From NCBI GenBank assembly GCA_963924555.1, contig OZ004587.1:1798001-1862000 (forward strand): a DNA stretch of 64,000 nucleotides, written 5' to 3'. The DNA comes from Crambe crambe (Eukaryota; Porifera; Demospongiae; Poecilosclerida; Crambeidae). Numbering within the stretch: the stretch's first letter is position 1; each line of letters starts with the position of its first letter. The notes under the pieces were generated by a model. It was given only the letters and a program-made list of their open reading frames with translations, searched no databases and had not been told where the DNA came from. Both the position numbers and the translations under genes were made by a program. Positions 10,885-22,841 of this stretch are shown piece after piece.

Positions 10885-12762
10885 CATGAGACTTTTTAGA
10901 AGCTGTTTCACTTCTGAACCAAATCAGTTCTGACTTTTCAAGTTCATTTGATAGTCCATTACTGCACTCACATACATCTGATTCCAAAGTTAACTTCTTT
11001 ATCGAGTAGAAATGTTTAGCAGTTGATGAGCAGCTTTCATTCTTGCAGGCTAAGGTTATATCAAATTCTCTCTTTTCTAGCCAACGTGGAACTATTCGCT
11101 GGAGCTGAACATTTAATGTAGACAAAATATGATAGTAGATATCTTCACTCAAGTTAGCATTGTCATAAGAAACACAGTCGACTCGAATATGGTGGGAGAA
11201 TTCAGTTAATATCACATGCATGCAATCATTGATTATAAACTCAAACTGATTTCTGCAGGATTCAATACACTCTTTGCTGTAATTGAGAGGAATCCTCCAT
11301 CTTGTGTTGCCGTAAGTAACTCCAGCCAATGCAGTCAACAGTCTGGTGAAAACACCAGTGGCAATGTATCCAGATTCTGGAACTATGTAGAGAGGAGATA
11401 CGTCTCCATTCAACTGCTCCAATGCACTTCCATATTCCTCCTTTATGGGCAGTATTGAAGGAATGAAGTAGCAAATCTCTTTTCCTGAAAAATTCACTTT
11501 CATGCTCAGATGATGCTCTTCTAGGAATTCCATGAACCAGTGGTCGTCCAATTTAGTTGGTTTCCTGTCGAGAAGGTACCTGTAAAAACTCATTGATACA
11601 ATTCCTTTTATAGTCAGCTTGCTCCATTCAGCTTTCAGAGATCTTGGATCATAGCAAAACAGAGTTCCAAGGACTTGCAGCAAGGCTTTGGGATCTATGA
11701 CAACAAAGTTTCTCATCGTCCTTCTCTCTGACAGATGGTGCCACATGAACACACCTAGTTCATGGAAATACACCAGGGCAGCATTAGGTTCATTGACATG
11801 ACATTTGTTCTTGCCGATGGAAATGGCTTCATCCAAGGGAATAATGCCAATGTTGACATACTCAGTGTAACACATTCGTTGAAGTGCCAGTTTGAATGCT
11901 TGCCACGAGCGAGGGATTTCAGATCTTGAGTCCTTGGCACATGATGATATGGTGTTTCGAAGGGACTCGATTCCCGAATTGCTTTTTTTGTCAGGTGTTT
12001 TACCTGACTTGGTGTTGTCCACCTCATGAATGTAAGACTCGCCTTGTTCTAGTACAGTATAGAGTGACAAATCACTTCTGTACTTCTTTGCAAATTTTCC
12101 AATGGCTTCATCTAGAGCATCTTTCTTGTCTTGGAGTGAATTACCCTCAGAAAGAACTGCTTGATCTTTGCACGTCCCAACAACAACCGCTGCAGTGGAA
12201 AATCTCTGGGAATCTCGAGACTTAACTTGTGGTGGTAAGTTCTCCATTTTCTTCTCTACACTGGATGAGAAGGCTTGGACAAAAGATAAGTTGCGATACA
12301 TGATGTCTCGATTGGTGAAAGGAGATGAAGCTGGTTCCAAGAAAGATTTGCATGGTCGGATTTCTGGCTTATTGTCGAACTTTTCCAAGTCGCTCAAACG
12401 GAACACTATTCCATACATGCACTTTAGTCGTGCAAAGCAAGGCAGTAGATCTTGGAATATCGGTTGACCTCCAGTGTCCCACATTGTGAGGAAAACTTTA
12501 CTTTGACAGTCACTGGGTAGATCCAGTAATGGCTTGAAGGCACTTCCAGCAACAGCTGTCATTGATTCCCGATAGAGGAACTCAGGTTGCATGACTATTG
12601 TGGGAGTCTCATTGTCATCTATCGGTTGGTCTTTGAGATGTTTTCGGAGACTTGTTTTGCCAACTCCAGTGTGGCCTATCAGTATGACATGAATTTGGAC
12701 TTCATCTTCTACAAGATCACTATCAGAAATTTTTACCAAGCCAATCCATGTCTTTTCTGTCT
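10885..12762 (-). CDS. Roc-COR GTPase exon
   Basis: The exon encodes 626 residues. It opens (gene residue about 892) with the P-loop GHTGVGKTS, followed by the switch-II motif WDTGGQP (about 957) and the G4-type VVVGTCKD (about 1056). These are the signatures of a Ras-of-complex (Roc) GTPase. From about exon residue 290 comes a COR-type region with winged-helix features (KGIVSMSFYRYLL, HHLSMKV, CYFIPSILP), then a Cys-rich tail (CKNESC, CECSN). Roc-COR proteins (ROCO family: LRRK2, DAPK1, MFHAS1) are GTP-switched, dimeric signalling scaffolds; this one appears catalytically competent, unlike its downstream copy. The acceptor TTTTTATAG lies just above 12762 and the donor GTGAGT at 10883-10884; phases fit. 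Cytosolic location is inferred. Confidence 0.9.
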
Positions 12763-12864
12763 CTATAAAAAAAGAAAATTATAATTATCTACACCTTTAC
12801 TTTAATCAACACTGATCTATTTCTTAAGTACGAATATTAATTAGCTAACTTTCAGTTAACTTAC

Positions 12865-14496
12865 CCAGTAAGTGCTGAAGTTCATCTGTTAGAATTGAGT
12901 AGGAGGCTGGTCTTAATCGAGAGTCTTTAGATACCCATTTCTGTTCGAAAATATTCTTCAGCAAATGATTATCTGGAAGTTGAATATCGGTAGTAATATT
13001 ACCACGTGAAAATATTGAAAATATAATCTCCTTCATCCATAGCAGGTCGTCATGTGATAATGTTTCAGAAGTTGAAGATGACTGTTCACCAATGAATGAC
13101 TGATCATAGACAGGGATAAGTTTTGCTTCCATCTCAGCAGCATTTTTGTGAATGAATATATTGTCCATCACTACCTTTACCTTTTGGTTGAGGTTTTCAA
13201 ATCTGCTCATGCAACTTGAAATACTCGTCAGAAGTGATAACTGATTGACTTCCGATTCTCCATAATAATTGGAAGAGGAGGAAACTTCTTTCAAAGGCTC
13301 TAATTTCTCAACAATTACTGCTGGATATTTCTTTTGCCCTTCCTCCCCTGTTGGTGGGTAATACAATCCCTTGATTGATGGAACTTCTTTGTGATCTCGA
13401 ATCAAGACCTCAAGGTATTTGATATACCCTGCATCCACTGTGGATTCTTCAGTGAATTGATCAGGATACACGAGAGCCATACACTCTTTGCCTTGATGTT
13501 TGGCTGTTACCATCTTACTTTGTTTCTCATGTAAATGTGATTTTTTCACAGGTGAGTCTGGAGTCTCTAGTGTGACATCTGTTAGCATCTTCCAGTGCTT
13601 CAGCATCACCTCACGTTTCTCAAACTTGTAGGATTGAACGCATTTGTCCTTGATTGCTTTTAGTTTCCTTGGAAAGAGGGGTATGTTCTCTAAACGTTGC
13701 AAGCCATCACAAGGTATTTGAAGGCAAATTATTAGACTTCCTGTTTCAGCTCGATGTATTAGTACATTAGCAGGCTTTATGTCTAAAAGTTTGCTCAGAA
13801 AAAGCTTGAAATCGTTCAGTTCATTAATTTCATGTACTGGTTGATTGGAATCAATCACGAATACAACTTTGCAGTGAGTTTTGATATCTGCAGAAGAAAA
13901 GTTCTGACCGCATTCATAAATTCTGCATTTTGCATATCTTTTAAATGCTTTGACATAGTCTTGGGCTTTTTCCTTGTCTTCTGCAGTTCCAATCTTTCCT
14001 ATAATATCTTTTACAAAAAAGTTGAAATTCATGTAAGATTGATGTTTAAAAATAAGCTGCAAAAGTTGCTCTGAGTCTTTATTCTTCTCGATTTCATTCA
14101 TTGTAGCTTTATCAAAGGCAAATATGGCTGATGCTCTAAACAGCCTATTGAATTCTCTATTAGCATTTTCTCTACTCATAAAAGATTCCCAAAAGTCTTC
14201 AAATAAAGTGAGAAAATGCGATGTGATTTTATTTGTTTCGTCTCTCAACATTGCTACATAGAGATGATAATCATCGCAAGTAGGTGGCCATGTGGGTGGT
14301 TTTGTATGTGGCACAACTGAAGTTTCTTCTGATGACTTTGCACTACTGTTTCTTTCAGTGTGTGAAGGTTTATCTGGAGAGACATTAAGGGAAGAATGTT
14401 TTGTTTCAGTGACAGTGCTGCTGTCAGGCTCCTCCACAGAACTGCTTTGGTTTGAGGTAGCAAGTTGTACTTTGGAGGGTGGAGCAGATGAGGTAG
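12865..14496 (-). CDS. Helical module plus pseudokinase-like region
   Basis: The exon encodes about 544 residues. The first ~65 are Ser/Thr/Pro/Glu-rich linker. About residues 70-195 form a helical block (VAMLRDETNKITSHFLTLFE, FRASAIFAFDKATMNEI, YVKAFKRYAKCRIYECGQNF) that I recall from sponge Roc-COR proteins but cannot name. A small alpha/beta block follows (KVVFVIDSN, DFKLFLSKLLDI, SLIICLQIP). The last ~200 residues look like a degraded protein-kinase fold: DNIFIH sits where the catalytic loop asparagine would be, KLIPVYDQSF replaces DFG, and SRLRPASYSILTDELQHLL matches the RP motif and last helix of tyrosine-kinase-like domains. No VAIK lysine, HRD or DFG is visible, so it would be catalytically dead. 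Acceptor just above 14496, donor GTAAGT at 12863-12864. Confidence 0.75.
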
Positions 14497-15528
14497 CTAT
14501 AAGATCAGAGCAAACATTTAATATACTCAATTGTATTATCTATTAGACTATAGCTACGTACTATGCTGTTATAATGGAGAGTGTGAGGATTCTAAATCTC
14601 TTAGAGTCCCTCTGTGGAGAGACTCTACATATAGAATCCACCCTCATGGGCATAATAGAATCCACCCTTTATGCTATTAGAGTTTGTTTCGTATACAGGT
14701 TCAAAAAGGAAGAAAATAATGAAGTTATAGCTATAGCAATAGCTGTTAGTGTAGTTATTGATGCTAATATTCGTACGTAGAAGAACACCTGGTAAAGCTA
14801 AACCAAGCAAAACACTTGGTAGGAGGCAGATTATTATTGAAGGCAGCATAATTTTGATTTTTGTTGACAGAAACTGTTAAAGTACAGACTAACCCTACAT
14901 GGCCTTTTTATTTAGCATACTTTTTTTTTTTACTATACCAGTCAGTTCAGATCTGCATACTCAGCCCTCTTAAAAATCTCTTTAAAATATTCCATCCATA
15001 ATTGTAATGCTTCAAAAGAGTATATATAAGTTTTAATTTTCACAATTTCTTTTATTGCAATGAATCTGAAAGCTAGCATGAAGAAGTTAGTCCCTTAAGG
15101 GTGGTCAGACATATGTATGCTCATGCATGGTTGCTAAGGATATGCCAGGGTTGGCTAATTACCATTATTGTTTGTCTGTAATTAAGTCTGTAGAAGATTA
15201 GCCCTAGGGTTGGGCAATATGGGGAGTATTCAGTTCTTGGCGTATATGTACCAGCTATCTGATTGGTCAGTTACCCATGGTATTCAATGGCACTATTCAA
15301 TGCCTTCTTTATGCATGCACAGACTAGCCTAGTAACGTTTTTGGCTGACATTTCCGAAGATTATAGGCAAGCCTACAGCAGTTTATCTTAGTTGTTTGTA
15401 GGTACTACGTAGGTCTGGTAGGCTGCTAGGTACTTCATTGATAAGCATTACAGGTTCGTATTGCAGCTTCCCACGCATTTTCAGCCGCTTGGCTGGAAGC
15501 AACTGTAGAATCCACCACATAGCAATAA

Positions 15529-15770
15529 ATATGTGATAGTACTTGAGAAAAGGGGTCTTATCCTGCAAAATATTAAAAGCTGTTAAACGCTTGTAAAGTT
15601 TACAAGCTACATATAAAATGTACATGAGATGTAAAATTCAATTAAGTATAACTCAGGAACAAAATGGTGTATTAATTAGATTTAAAAACCATGTAAATCT
15701 CCATGATACCAATAACTCCGTTTTGAATTTTTGCGTGATAAGACCCCTTTTCTCAAGTACTATCACATAT
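15529..15770. mobile_element. Inverted-repeat MITE, intact, in intron
   Basis: The termini ATATGTGATAGTACTTGAGA... (15529-15561) and ...TCTCAAGTACTATCACATAT (15738-15770) are perfect inverted repeats of about 33 bp. The 176-bp interior has no coding capacity. It sits in the intron between the first death-domain exon and the helical/pseudokinase exon. Relatives lie at 4056-4196 and 58016-58240. Confidence 0.93.
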
Positions 15771-15836
15771 GTCCAATGTCATGCAATATTAATGTGTAGC
15801 AATAGGCTGTAAATAATTGTGGGTCATAAAAATTAC

Positions 15837-16115
15837 CTTTCTCGGAGCAGTACTTTTCCTGTATTTGTTTCGCTATTCCTGACTCATCAACAGAAGGATC
15901 ATTAAGAACTGTGACCACAGATTCCCAGGATACTGGAACATTCGTATTCCCACCCAACCAATAACTTGTAGTTTCCATCAAGCATCTATAAGTGGAAGAG
16001 TAATTTTCTTCGTACGTTTTAAGTTTGCTTCCTTTGATGCCTAACTGGATGCCTATTCGAAACCACTTGAACTCCACTGCAGCTAGTTCACTTAGCAGAG
16101 TCTTTTCATCAATAT
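15837..16115 (-). CDS. First death-domain exon, immediately after the 2A site
   Basis: The exon encodes 93 residues starting DIDEKTLLSELAAVEFKWFR. The pattern (FKWFRIGIQLGI, KLKTYEENY, CLMETTSYWLGG, VSWESVVTVLNDP, IAKQIQEKYC) is that of sponge death domains: a helix-1/2 W with IQLGI, a central L...W and a closing W..VV..L. The first codon is completed by the G left after the 2A proline, so this domain is the N-terminus of the released cytosolic product. Acceptor TTTTCATAG before 16115, donor GTAATT at 15835-15836, phases matching both neighbours. Confidence 0.85.
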
Positions 16116-16860
16116 CTATGAAAATAAAGATTCCGTCATTAGAATACCTGATTAACAGATCTACACTCTAGCCTCTATTGGAGCAGGGGAAGTGAACTTT
16201 GTTTTGCACTAAATAAGATGAATATGCATTAACTTTTCATACTATGTTCATTCATTTATTTCTAAGGTAAAAGCAGTATTCATTCTTCTGTCTCCAGCAA
16301 CAGATGTCATTCTGTACAGGAGTTTCAAAGCCACTCCCACTAGGAAGCTATATTATTTCTAGCACATAGCAAGCAGTGGTTATCATGCAGGCTCACTGCA
16401 TAGAGAAGTAAACCCTCTGACTTAGTCACAATAGCTGGTTATCTCTAAATTGAGATCATCACCAGCAAAATTACATTTGGTAGTGATAATTAATTAATTT
16501 TTGTTTAGCAAGTTACTATAAATTGGGAGCTATTTACAATTTTCATGTGATTGCTATGCTCACTCACTGAATTATTGCCAGTGATGAATACAGAAATGGG
16601 ATGGGGAGTACATGAAATAGCATTAAGAGTTTTAGTTGGAATATTATTACCACATAGGTGATATACAGTCTAGTACAATGCACATACGTACGTAGCATAA
16701 TGACTATCAACCATGTGTGATCATCATCGTCATGAATACTATTAACTATCATTTCCCATGGGTATGCCCACATACTGACAGTGTATATATAATTCTAACT
16801 GACACTTGATTCACATACACTTGCTTGAATACACACTGCAATCTAAAGTAACATACTCAC

Positions 16861-17178
16861 CAGGACCAGGATTAGTTTCAACATCACCACACAATAACAA
16901 TGTTAATGGCGCCAACACTTGAAGGTCAGAATAGTGGATAGTGAAAAGAGATCTTCTTCTTCTATACCACTTCCAGTCATCACGAAGAGGTATGGAAGCA
17001 TTGTTGCATGCAGTAGTGCAGCCATATTGAAGCTTGTGATTTGTGAACATGGGACACGAGCAACACGGGCCTTTATACGGATGAGGTCTAAGTGTTGCTT
17101 CAGATTCAGTTATGGCAAACTTCCACCACAACAATACCAGCAGGAAGTTCAAAGCAAACAAGTATCTTGTGATATCAC
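16861..17178 (-). CDS. Hydrophobic segment plus 2A (ribosome-skipping) exon
   Basis: The exon encodes about 106 residues. It opens with a hydrophobic stretch, LFALNFLLVLLWWKF, that would be a membrane helix or signal anchor. A Cys-rich region follows (GPCCSCPM, GCTTACNNAS, the latter with a possible N-glycosylation site), then a basic patch (KWYRRRRSLF), and it ends with LAPLTLLLCGDVETNPGP. That matches the 2A/CHYSEL consensus D-(V/I)-E-x-N-P-G-P with its usual upstream leucine-rich helix. 2A makes the ribosome skip the Gly-Pro bond, releasing the upstream peptide and continuing translation. The donor (GTGAGT, 16855-16860) falls one base after the proline codon, so the skip site coincides with the exon border. 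The exon has no usable ATG; an upstream exon must supply the start. Acceptor TTTTTATAG just above 17178. Confidence 0.9.
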
Positions 17179-18182
17179 CTATAAAAAAAGAGGTTTTATA
17201 TATTAAAATTTAAGCATAAGTATTTCGATTATACTTCTACTCAAATAATATACTTTCACTGTAGATTAAAAATGCATTATAAAGGTTTCTGATCTTACAG
17301 GCACTTTAGAGTTTTATTCTTCCCACCTCAATACTATGTAACTTCTTGACTATTATACTTACTATAAGCCATACCCTATTTCCAAATCATTGCTCAGAAA
17401 ACACAAACAGTTTTATATAGGCTAGAGTGACGGCATTTTCATTTCTCTACGTATGTATAGCTTATAAAAATGTTTTATGTGACAACCTTTATTCTTGCTG
17501 CTTTTTTAGATGATCATAAAATTTTGAGCTTGCTCTCGTTATTTATGGCTTTCATGTTGGTTTACTTGCTCCCAGTGACAATCGTTAACTTCTCTGCTTG
17601 GTTCTCTTTCTGCTTTCTCACGACTGTTGACTTGACTTTGTAGCTTCTGTACTTGCTCTCTTACGCTGCCTTTTCAGATAATCGGGTACCCTTTACTTTC
17701 ACTGATTGGTTTTATATAGTGCCCTCAGTATTTTCTCAGATGATCGTTAACTTAATTGCCTGCTGTTAGTTACTTTCTCACCAACTAACTGGCTAAGTTG
17801 TAAGTTTAAATATACTGCAGCCTCATATGAAAACGATCCCTACATTCACAGGATTGTTTTTATATGAGGCTGTAGTACATTATTATAACCAGGCCAACCA
17901 TACTTAATTAATGACAATTGTACAATGAAGATGAGATATAGCGACGTACAATGTTAGATTTTTGCTGAAAAGTTGTTCCAAACATTCAGATTTCCAAGAC
18001 TGTATGCAGTAAATCTTTAATGTCTAATGTGAATTTCTATTTTTTATTGCAAGCATATTATTATTACCTATTGAATTGCTTTTTGCGTCCTCAAGTCACA
18101 AAATCATGATATTTTTGGGAGAAAATAAATTGCAATACAACAAATGAAACCAATGCTGGACATACATTTCTAGCTTTAGTAC
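17179..18182. other. Intron of the large gene
   Basis: No exon is evident. A short inverted pair (about 17816-17876) reads CAGCCTCATATGAAAACGAT / AATCCTGTG... / TTTTTATATGAGGCTG, a small hairpin-forming sequence that is probably a minor foldback. Confidence 0.5.
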
Positions 18183-18329
18183 CTGTAGATGACATTCCTA
18201 GTTGCTTGCAGACCACACTGTGATCAGTGTCACTCCACATCTGGTCACACACAGTTCCATTGAGACATATCTTCGCATGGCCCTCAGTACCAGTTCCATT
18301 TACAGGTCTGAAATCACATTCTGTACAAC
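18183..18329 (-). CDS. Partial SRCR-domain exon
   Basis: The exon encodes 49 residues: CTECDFRPVNGTGTEGHAKI, CLNGTVCDQMWSDTDHSVVC and KQLGMSSTG. This is the first half of a scavenger-receptor cysteine-rich domain (R.VNG....G...ICLNGTVCD..W...D..VVC.QLG). The usual G-(T/V)-W core is shortened and the second half is missing or in an unseen exon. SRCR domains are extracellular ligand-binding modules. The exon is phase 1-1, so it is freely insertable, and it fits both the upstream membrane exon and the downstream 2A exon. Membership in the large gene is inferred from phase and order. Confidence 0.75.
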
Positions 18330-18779
18330 CTAAAATAATGTCATCAAAGTTTAATTGGCAACAATAATTTTGCACATAGCTAATACATAATATTATCAAT
18401 TTCAAATAACCTCCAAGAATGGACTTTTAATACTTCAGATTTAAATATAGCTATTAAATTTATAGCTTTATACAGGAAGTGATTTAATGCAACATCATAA
18501 CTACACATAGCTACTTGGTAACTATACACACCAAAATAGGATATAATCACTTATTTTCTTAGATTAGGACGGGCAAAGACTATACCCAATACTTGCTATA
18601 ATAAAGTACCTGTAACAACACATGTTCTAGCTGTAATGAATGGACCAAAGGTGTAATGGCAATCTTTGTAGAGACACTTCATTTAGGTGCTAAAAACCAC
18701 CAAGATACAAAGCTATGCTAAGTAGCTTTTTTGAAAGACTTTGCTACATAAATTGTAGAAGAGAGCTCTGATGTGCCTA

Positions 18780-18869
18780 CATTACTAACTCTAACATAGT
18801 TGACTATTACATTACTAACTCTAACATAGTTGACTATTACATTACTAACTCTAACATAGTTGACTATTA
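18780..18869. repeat. Tandem repeat, 30-bp unit, 3 copies
   Basis: The unit ATTACTAACTCTAACATAGT plus TGACTATTAC occurs three times without change. Confidence 0.95.
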
Positions 18870-19029
18870 CATTACTTGACTAGCTCAAAGGGCCAGTGGA
18901 TGTACTCAAATATATTCATATGGGAATGTACAATATTCATTTGGTAGTAGCTACTAGACTTTGTATATTATACTAGTTCTTGAATATGTTTGTATATACA
19001 TAAACACACACATTGAACTATAACTATAA

Positions 19030-19390
19030 CAATAGGGTATGTTCATATAACATATTCAATTGGTGAGCGAAGCAGTTGGTGGAAGTCATTTGTGCTTTAA
19101 CGTCCGAGGCTAAGATAGTTATATATAAAGTGGTGATGGCAGCTGCATACACTGCTTACTGCAAGCACTTAGAAAGCCAAGCACCTACAATCCACTTAGA
19201 TACCTAAGTCTAGCGCCTCTATGTAGAAAGTAATAAGCTCTAGCTGTTTGCTGCTAAGTGTCATGAGGATGTTTTATTTGTGGGGTTAAAGGTCAAACGA
19301 ATATATGCACATGCATATTAAATGTGACATGCGTATCGAAATCTCAATTTGCATGAATAGGGAGGAAGCTCGCTTCACTTGCCAATAATT
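19030..19390. repeat. Dispersed repeat (GTGGGGTCAAAGGTCAA family), copy 2
   Basis: It shares its start, centre and GCTCGCTTCACTTGCCAATA-type end with 6035-6345 and 56750-57068. Confidence 0.8.
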
Positions 19391-22032
19391 ATAACTGTGG
19401 AAAAAAGAATCACTCAGCAGGAAGCAAGGCAGGTCAACATGTTGGAAAAAAAACTTGGAGGGGGGGGGAGGGAGGTTGGATGAGGGTATCTTGATATTTA
19501 GGCTAGACTGTGGGAGACTGTGAAGTATCCAAGCTCTTAAATTAAAGCATAGTGGACATTTTTAAATTTACTTTTTCATCTTCTGTTATGGTTGTTTGGT
19601 TTGTTTTCAAATTAGCTATTATTTCAGTTATTGTCTTCATTTATGTGTTTTTTTATCATGGCATACCTATAAGTTATTATAGTTGCTACACTAAATTAAT
19701 TTGATGGCAATAATTACATGTAATTGTAGTCCTAAACACAATTAAGAACAAAATAATCACTGAGCAGGAAGCAAAGTAATTCATGACATTTGTGCATAAA
19801 TTGCACTGCATATTCTATTATACTTCAGTTATGATTTTTAAATTTATTTCAGGCTAAGTTTGAAGAGGTGGACGGGAGACTGGGAAGTGTTGAAGCTCTC
19901 AAGTTAAAGCATAGTGCACATTTTCATCTTCCGTTATGGTTGTTTTTGTTTTTTTATATAATGCTCAGAAAATTTGTTAACAAAGTACTGTTAGAGGATA
20001 ACCAGACCATGACTAAAATAATAAAAAAAGTGGTCTTCTTACTAGTGTAAGCTGAATTTCACGCCATTATATTTAAATCTGAGCATGCGCAGTCATAATT
20101 ATTAGCTATCTACCTAGCCACCTTTTTTCAATTGTAATATTTCATTAATCATTATTTTATTTTTATACCTTAAGGTTCTATTATTAATGGGTACCAAATT
20201 TAACTAATAATTATTTTAGCTGAGTTCAAAGTTCAAAACTGATATTATTCCTGCTTCAAATAAAAATAACACCTTGAATGGTTAAGGCATTGGTCTATAT
20301 AGTATCTGAAAAACTTTCTTTGTATAGCTGCTAAATTAATACCTTGAAATCACAAAAATTGAAAAATCACTAAATTTTGTACCCATAGCTTTTACTGTTA
20401 GTTCAGTATAATTATGTCTTGGTGAGCAAAGCATTCAAAAGGTATTTAAAGGAAATTCTATACCGACTTCTTTCAATGTGAATTATTGTACTTTACATAT
20501 CTCCTAGTTAGAGATCAAGCAATTCTCATCAGTTTATCAGGTAATTCAGAATGGTAGGAAATAGCTATTATTGTTATTATTATTCATAGCATGCTACACA
20601 AAGTCTCATTCCCATTCCTATACTCTCTATAATAACTACTTTGAAAAATGCAGATTTTAAGCTCTGTTTTTTTGTTGTTTTTTTTAAACTCGGAATTCTT
20701 AGCTACTTCGTAGTTGCAGATAATTATATTTGAACTAGCTACTCTACAGCTAACTTTGATGTATAAGATATCTCCACTGCATTATAGCTAGCTACTACTG
20801 CTAGTGCAAAGAATTCCTTTATAATTGATTTTAAAGGTGAAGGAGCAAAGCATCCTTTTAACCAGGCTTTTGTATGTGAGATTATAGTTGCTACACCAAA
20901 TGAATTTTGATGGCAGTAATTGTAGTCCTAAACACAGGAACAATATCACTGAGCAGGAAGCAAGGTAAGAAACTTGCTTTCATGACATTTTGTTATGGGC
21001 TAGGGGCTAGGGCATCAACTATTAAGGGAGGATGTACCACTATCCATATCTTCATTATACAACCCTCTATAAGCTTCTTTAGGTCTCAAAAGAGAGCTTT
21101 CTTTGAGAGCTTTACACCACCCCCATGGAAGATCAGTGGCTAAAAAAAAATTGTAAAATTACCACAGGCCTTTAATATTCTTATCATAGCTTCTATGGGT
21201 CTATAGCTGTGCACTTTGGGATTTCAAAGGGGGTATGGTTTCCAAAAAACAAAAAACAAAAAAAAAATTAAAAAAAATTTTTTGAGGGTGCATCCTCCAT
21301 TAAACTTCAATATATTTTGATTATTTCAAAGGCAACTGCATAACACAGAACAACTTTGCTCAGCACTGGCTATTTAAATCATTTGAACTGACAGAAATTT
21401 TTTTGCATGTTGTTATAAGATTTAATACAGATCTAAAATTATTATGTCATTAGCTACTATGATTCTATCATCAATATTCAGAGTCCTTTATTAAAACATT
21501 TCATAAGGTTCGCTTCATCATCACTGTTGCTGGCAGTTGATGTCAAGCTATGTATAGAGAAAAGAAAATGGTGCAACAGCAGCACAACTGAACTGTTAGT
21601 TCTTCAAGCAATGGATGAGAAATAGAAGATGGCATATAATATTGTTGGCTCTAGTGAGTACTAAGATGGCAATAATGAAACTCCAGAGTGCTTGTAAGAG
21701 CTCACTCCCTTGGATTCATTCACAACTAGGATATGCTCATTATGGGTTGCATATAGCTTTTGTCATTATTAGCTACTAGCTAGGGCAATGTGCAACATTA
21801 ATACTGACAGTGAGGGAGCAAGTATTCTTAAGGTACGTAGGCAGCTGCATAATTATAATAAAAAGCTGTAATGCTTACCAGAAAGTAAGCCTAGCACCTA
21901 CTATTATCCAAAAGGCTGTAGAAATTGATCAAGGCAATTACAATTGGAGCATGCAACTCTGCCCTACTATTGCATGATGCACACACATGACACTATGTAA
22001 GCTTGGGGCATTTTGGATTGTAGACCTAAGCC

Positions 22033-22196
22033 CTGTTTACATGGGGGTTCTAACCCGGATTCGACCCGGATTTGCTTCGCGTGTGAACGGTACCAACCTG
22101 GATTCCAATCCGGGTATATAGCCCAACCCATATCAATTAGGTGGATTGGAATCCGGATTGAATCTCAACCCGGGTTGGGCGCACGTGTAAATACAG
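22033..22196. mobile_element. Inverted-repeat element (CTGTTTACA termini)
   Basis: The ends CTGTTTACATGGGG and GCACGTGTAAATACAG are inverted. Inside, GGGTTCTAACCCGGATT-like words recur in both orientations (CCCGGATT, AATCCGGGT, AATCCGGATT, AACCCGGGTT), so the whole 164 bp can fold. It is GC-richer than its surroundings. Confidence 0.7.
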
Positions 22197-22620
22197 CTCT
22201 AGATACATATATTTATATCTACAATTTCAATGAGTCATGACCTGAGAGTTCTGGCATTACGCTCACGATCAAAATCTTCGTTGTAAATCTTGATCTGGGA
22301 GCAAAATATACATGTATGCTAGGCATGAGGCACTTCTTGGTGCTCACTTGCTGAATAAATTTAAAATATCTACCTAGCCACCTTTTTTAGTCATTGTTTT
22401 CATTTTATAGCTATTAGCTAAGGGTGTAATTATTCACTGTACTGCACCAATGGACTGGACGCTGAACTGAACCACTTGACTGACCTTTATTTATTTTCTG
22501 TATGCTCATTCATGGTGAACAAAGCATTCAAAGTGTATTTGAAAGTAATTCTACCAACCTCATTCATGAAATAATTAGTAATTTTGCACCCATTATATAT
22601 AAATTATAATTAATTCTCAC

Positions 22621-22841
22621 CGTTGTTTAATAAATCCTGCATTTTGAGTTTGTATAAAAAGATGACAGTTATCAACAACCACCATGCAGTCAAAATGAAA
22701 GGGATGAACCAGACATGGCGGGAAAGGACAGGGTAGCCTCTCTGCTTTGGTCTATGGCCATTGAAGCAATAATATGGCCTCAGGTACTGGACCCGTGACT
22801 TCCACAACTGCACCAGTTCAGACCTGATCATCCTCTCACAC
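22621..22841 (-). CDS. Start-codon exon with transmembrane segment
   Basis: An ATG at 22831 opens 70 codons: a basic N-terminus (MIRSELVQLWKSRVQYLRP), a Cys/His stretch, then the hydrophobic helix WFIPFILTAWWLLITVIFLY followed by KLK. This looks like a signal-anchor. The acceptor TTATCATTTTAG lies just above 22841; the donor GTGAGA at 22615-22620 leaves phase 1, which fits the SRCR exon. I infer it is the N-terminus of the large gene, so SRCR would sit in an extracellular loop between this helix and the one in the 2A exon. It could also be a separate small membrane-protein gene. Confidence 0.5.

Larger units (their letters stand above)
18330..22620. other. Long intron with dispersed repeats
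   Basis: No exon is supportable on either strand. Contents: a 30-bp triple repeat (18780-18869), a GTGGGGTCAAAGGTCAA-family repeat (19030-19390), degenerate copies of a repeat containing CACTGAGCAGGAAGCAA (19410, 19760, 20945), and an inverted-repeat element (22033-22196). Confidence 0.55.

Noticed and set aside
16861-17178. 2A motif as part of a virus or retrotransposon insertion
   Set aside because: No polymerase or capsid-like frame is adjacent, and both splice borders are in phase with host-type exons; the host-gene reading is simpler.
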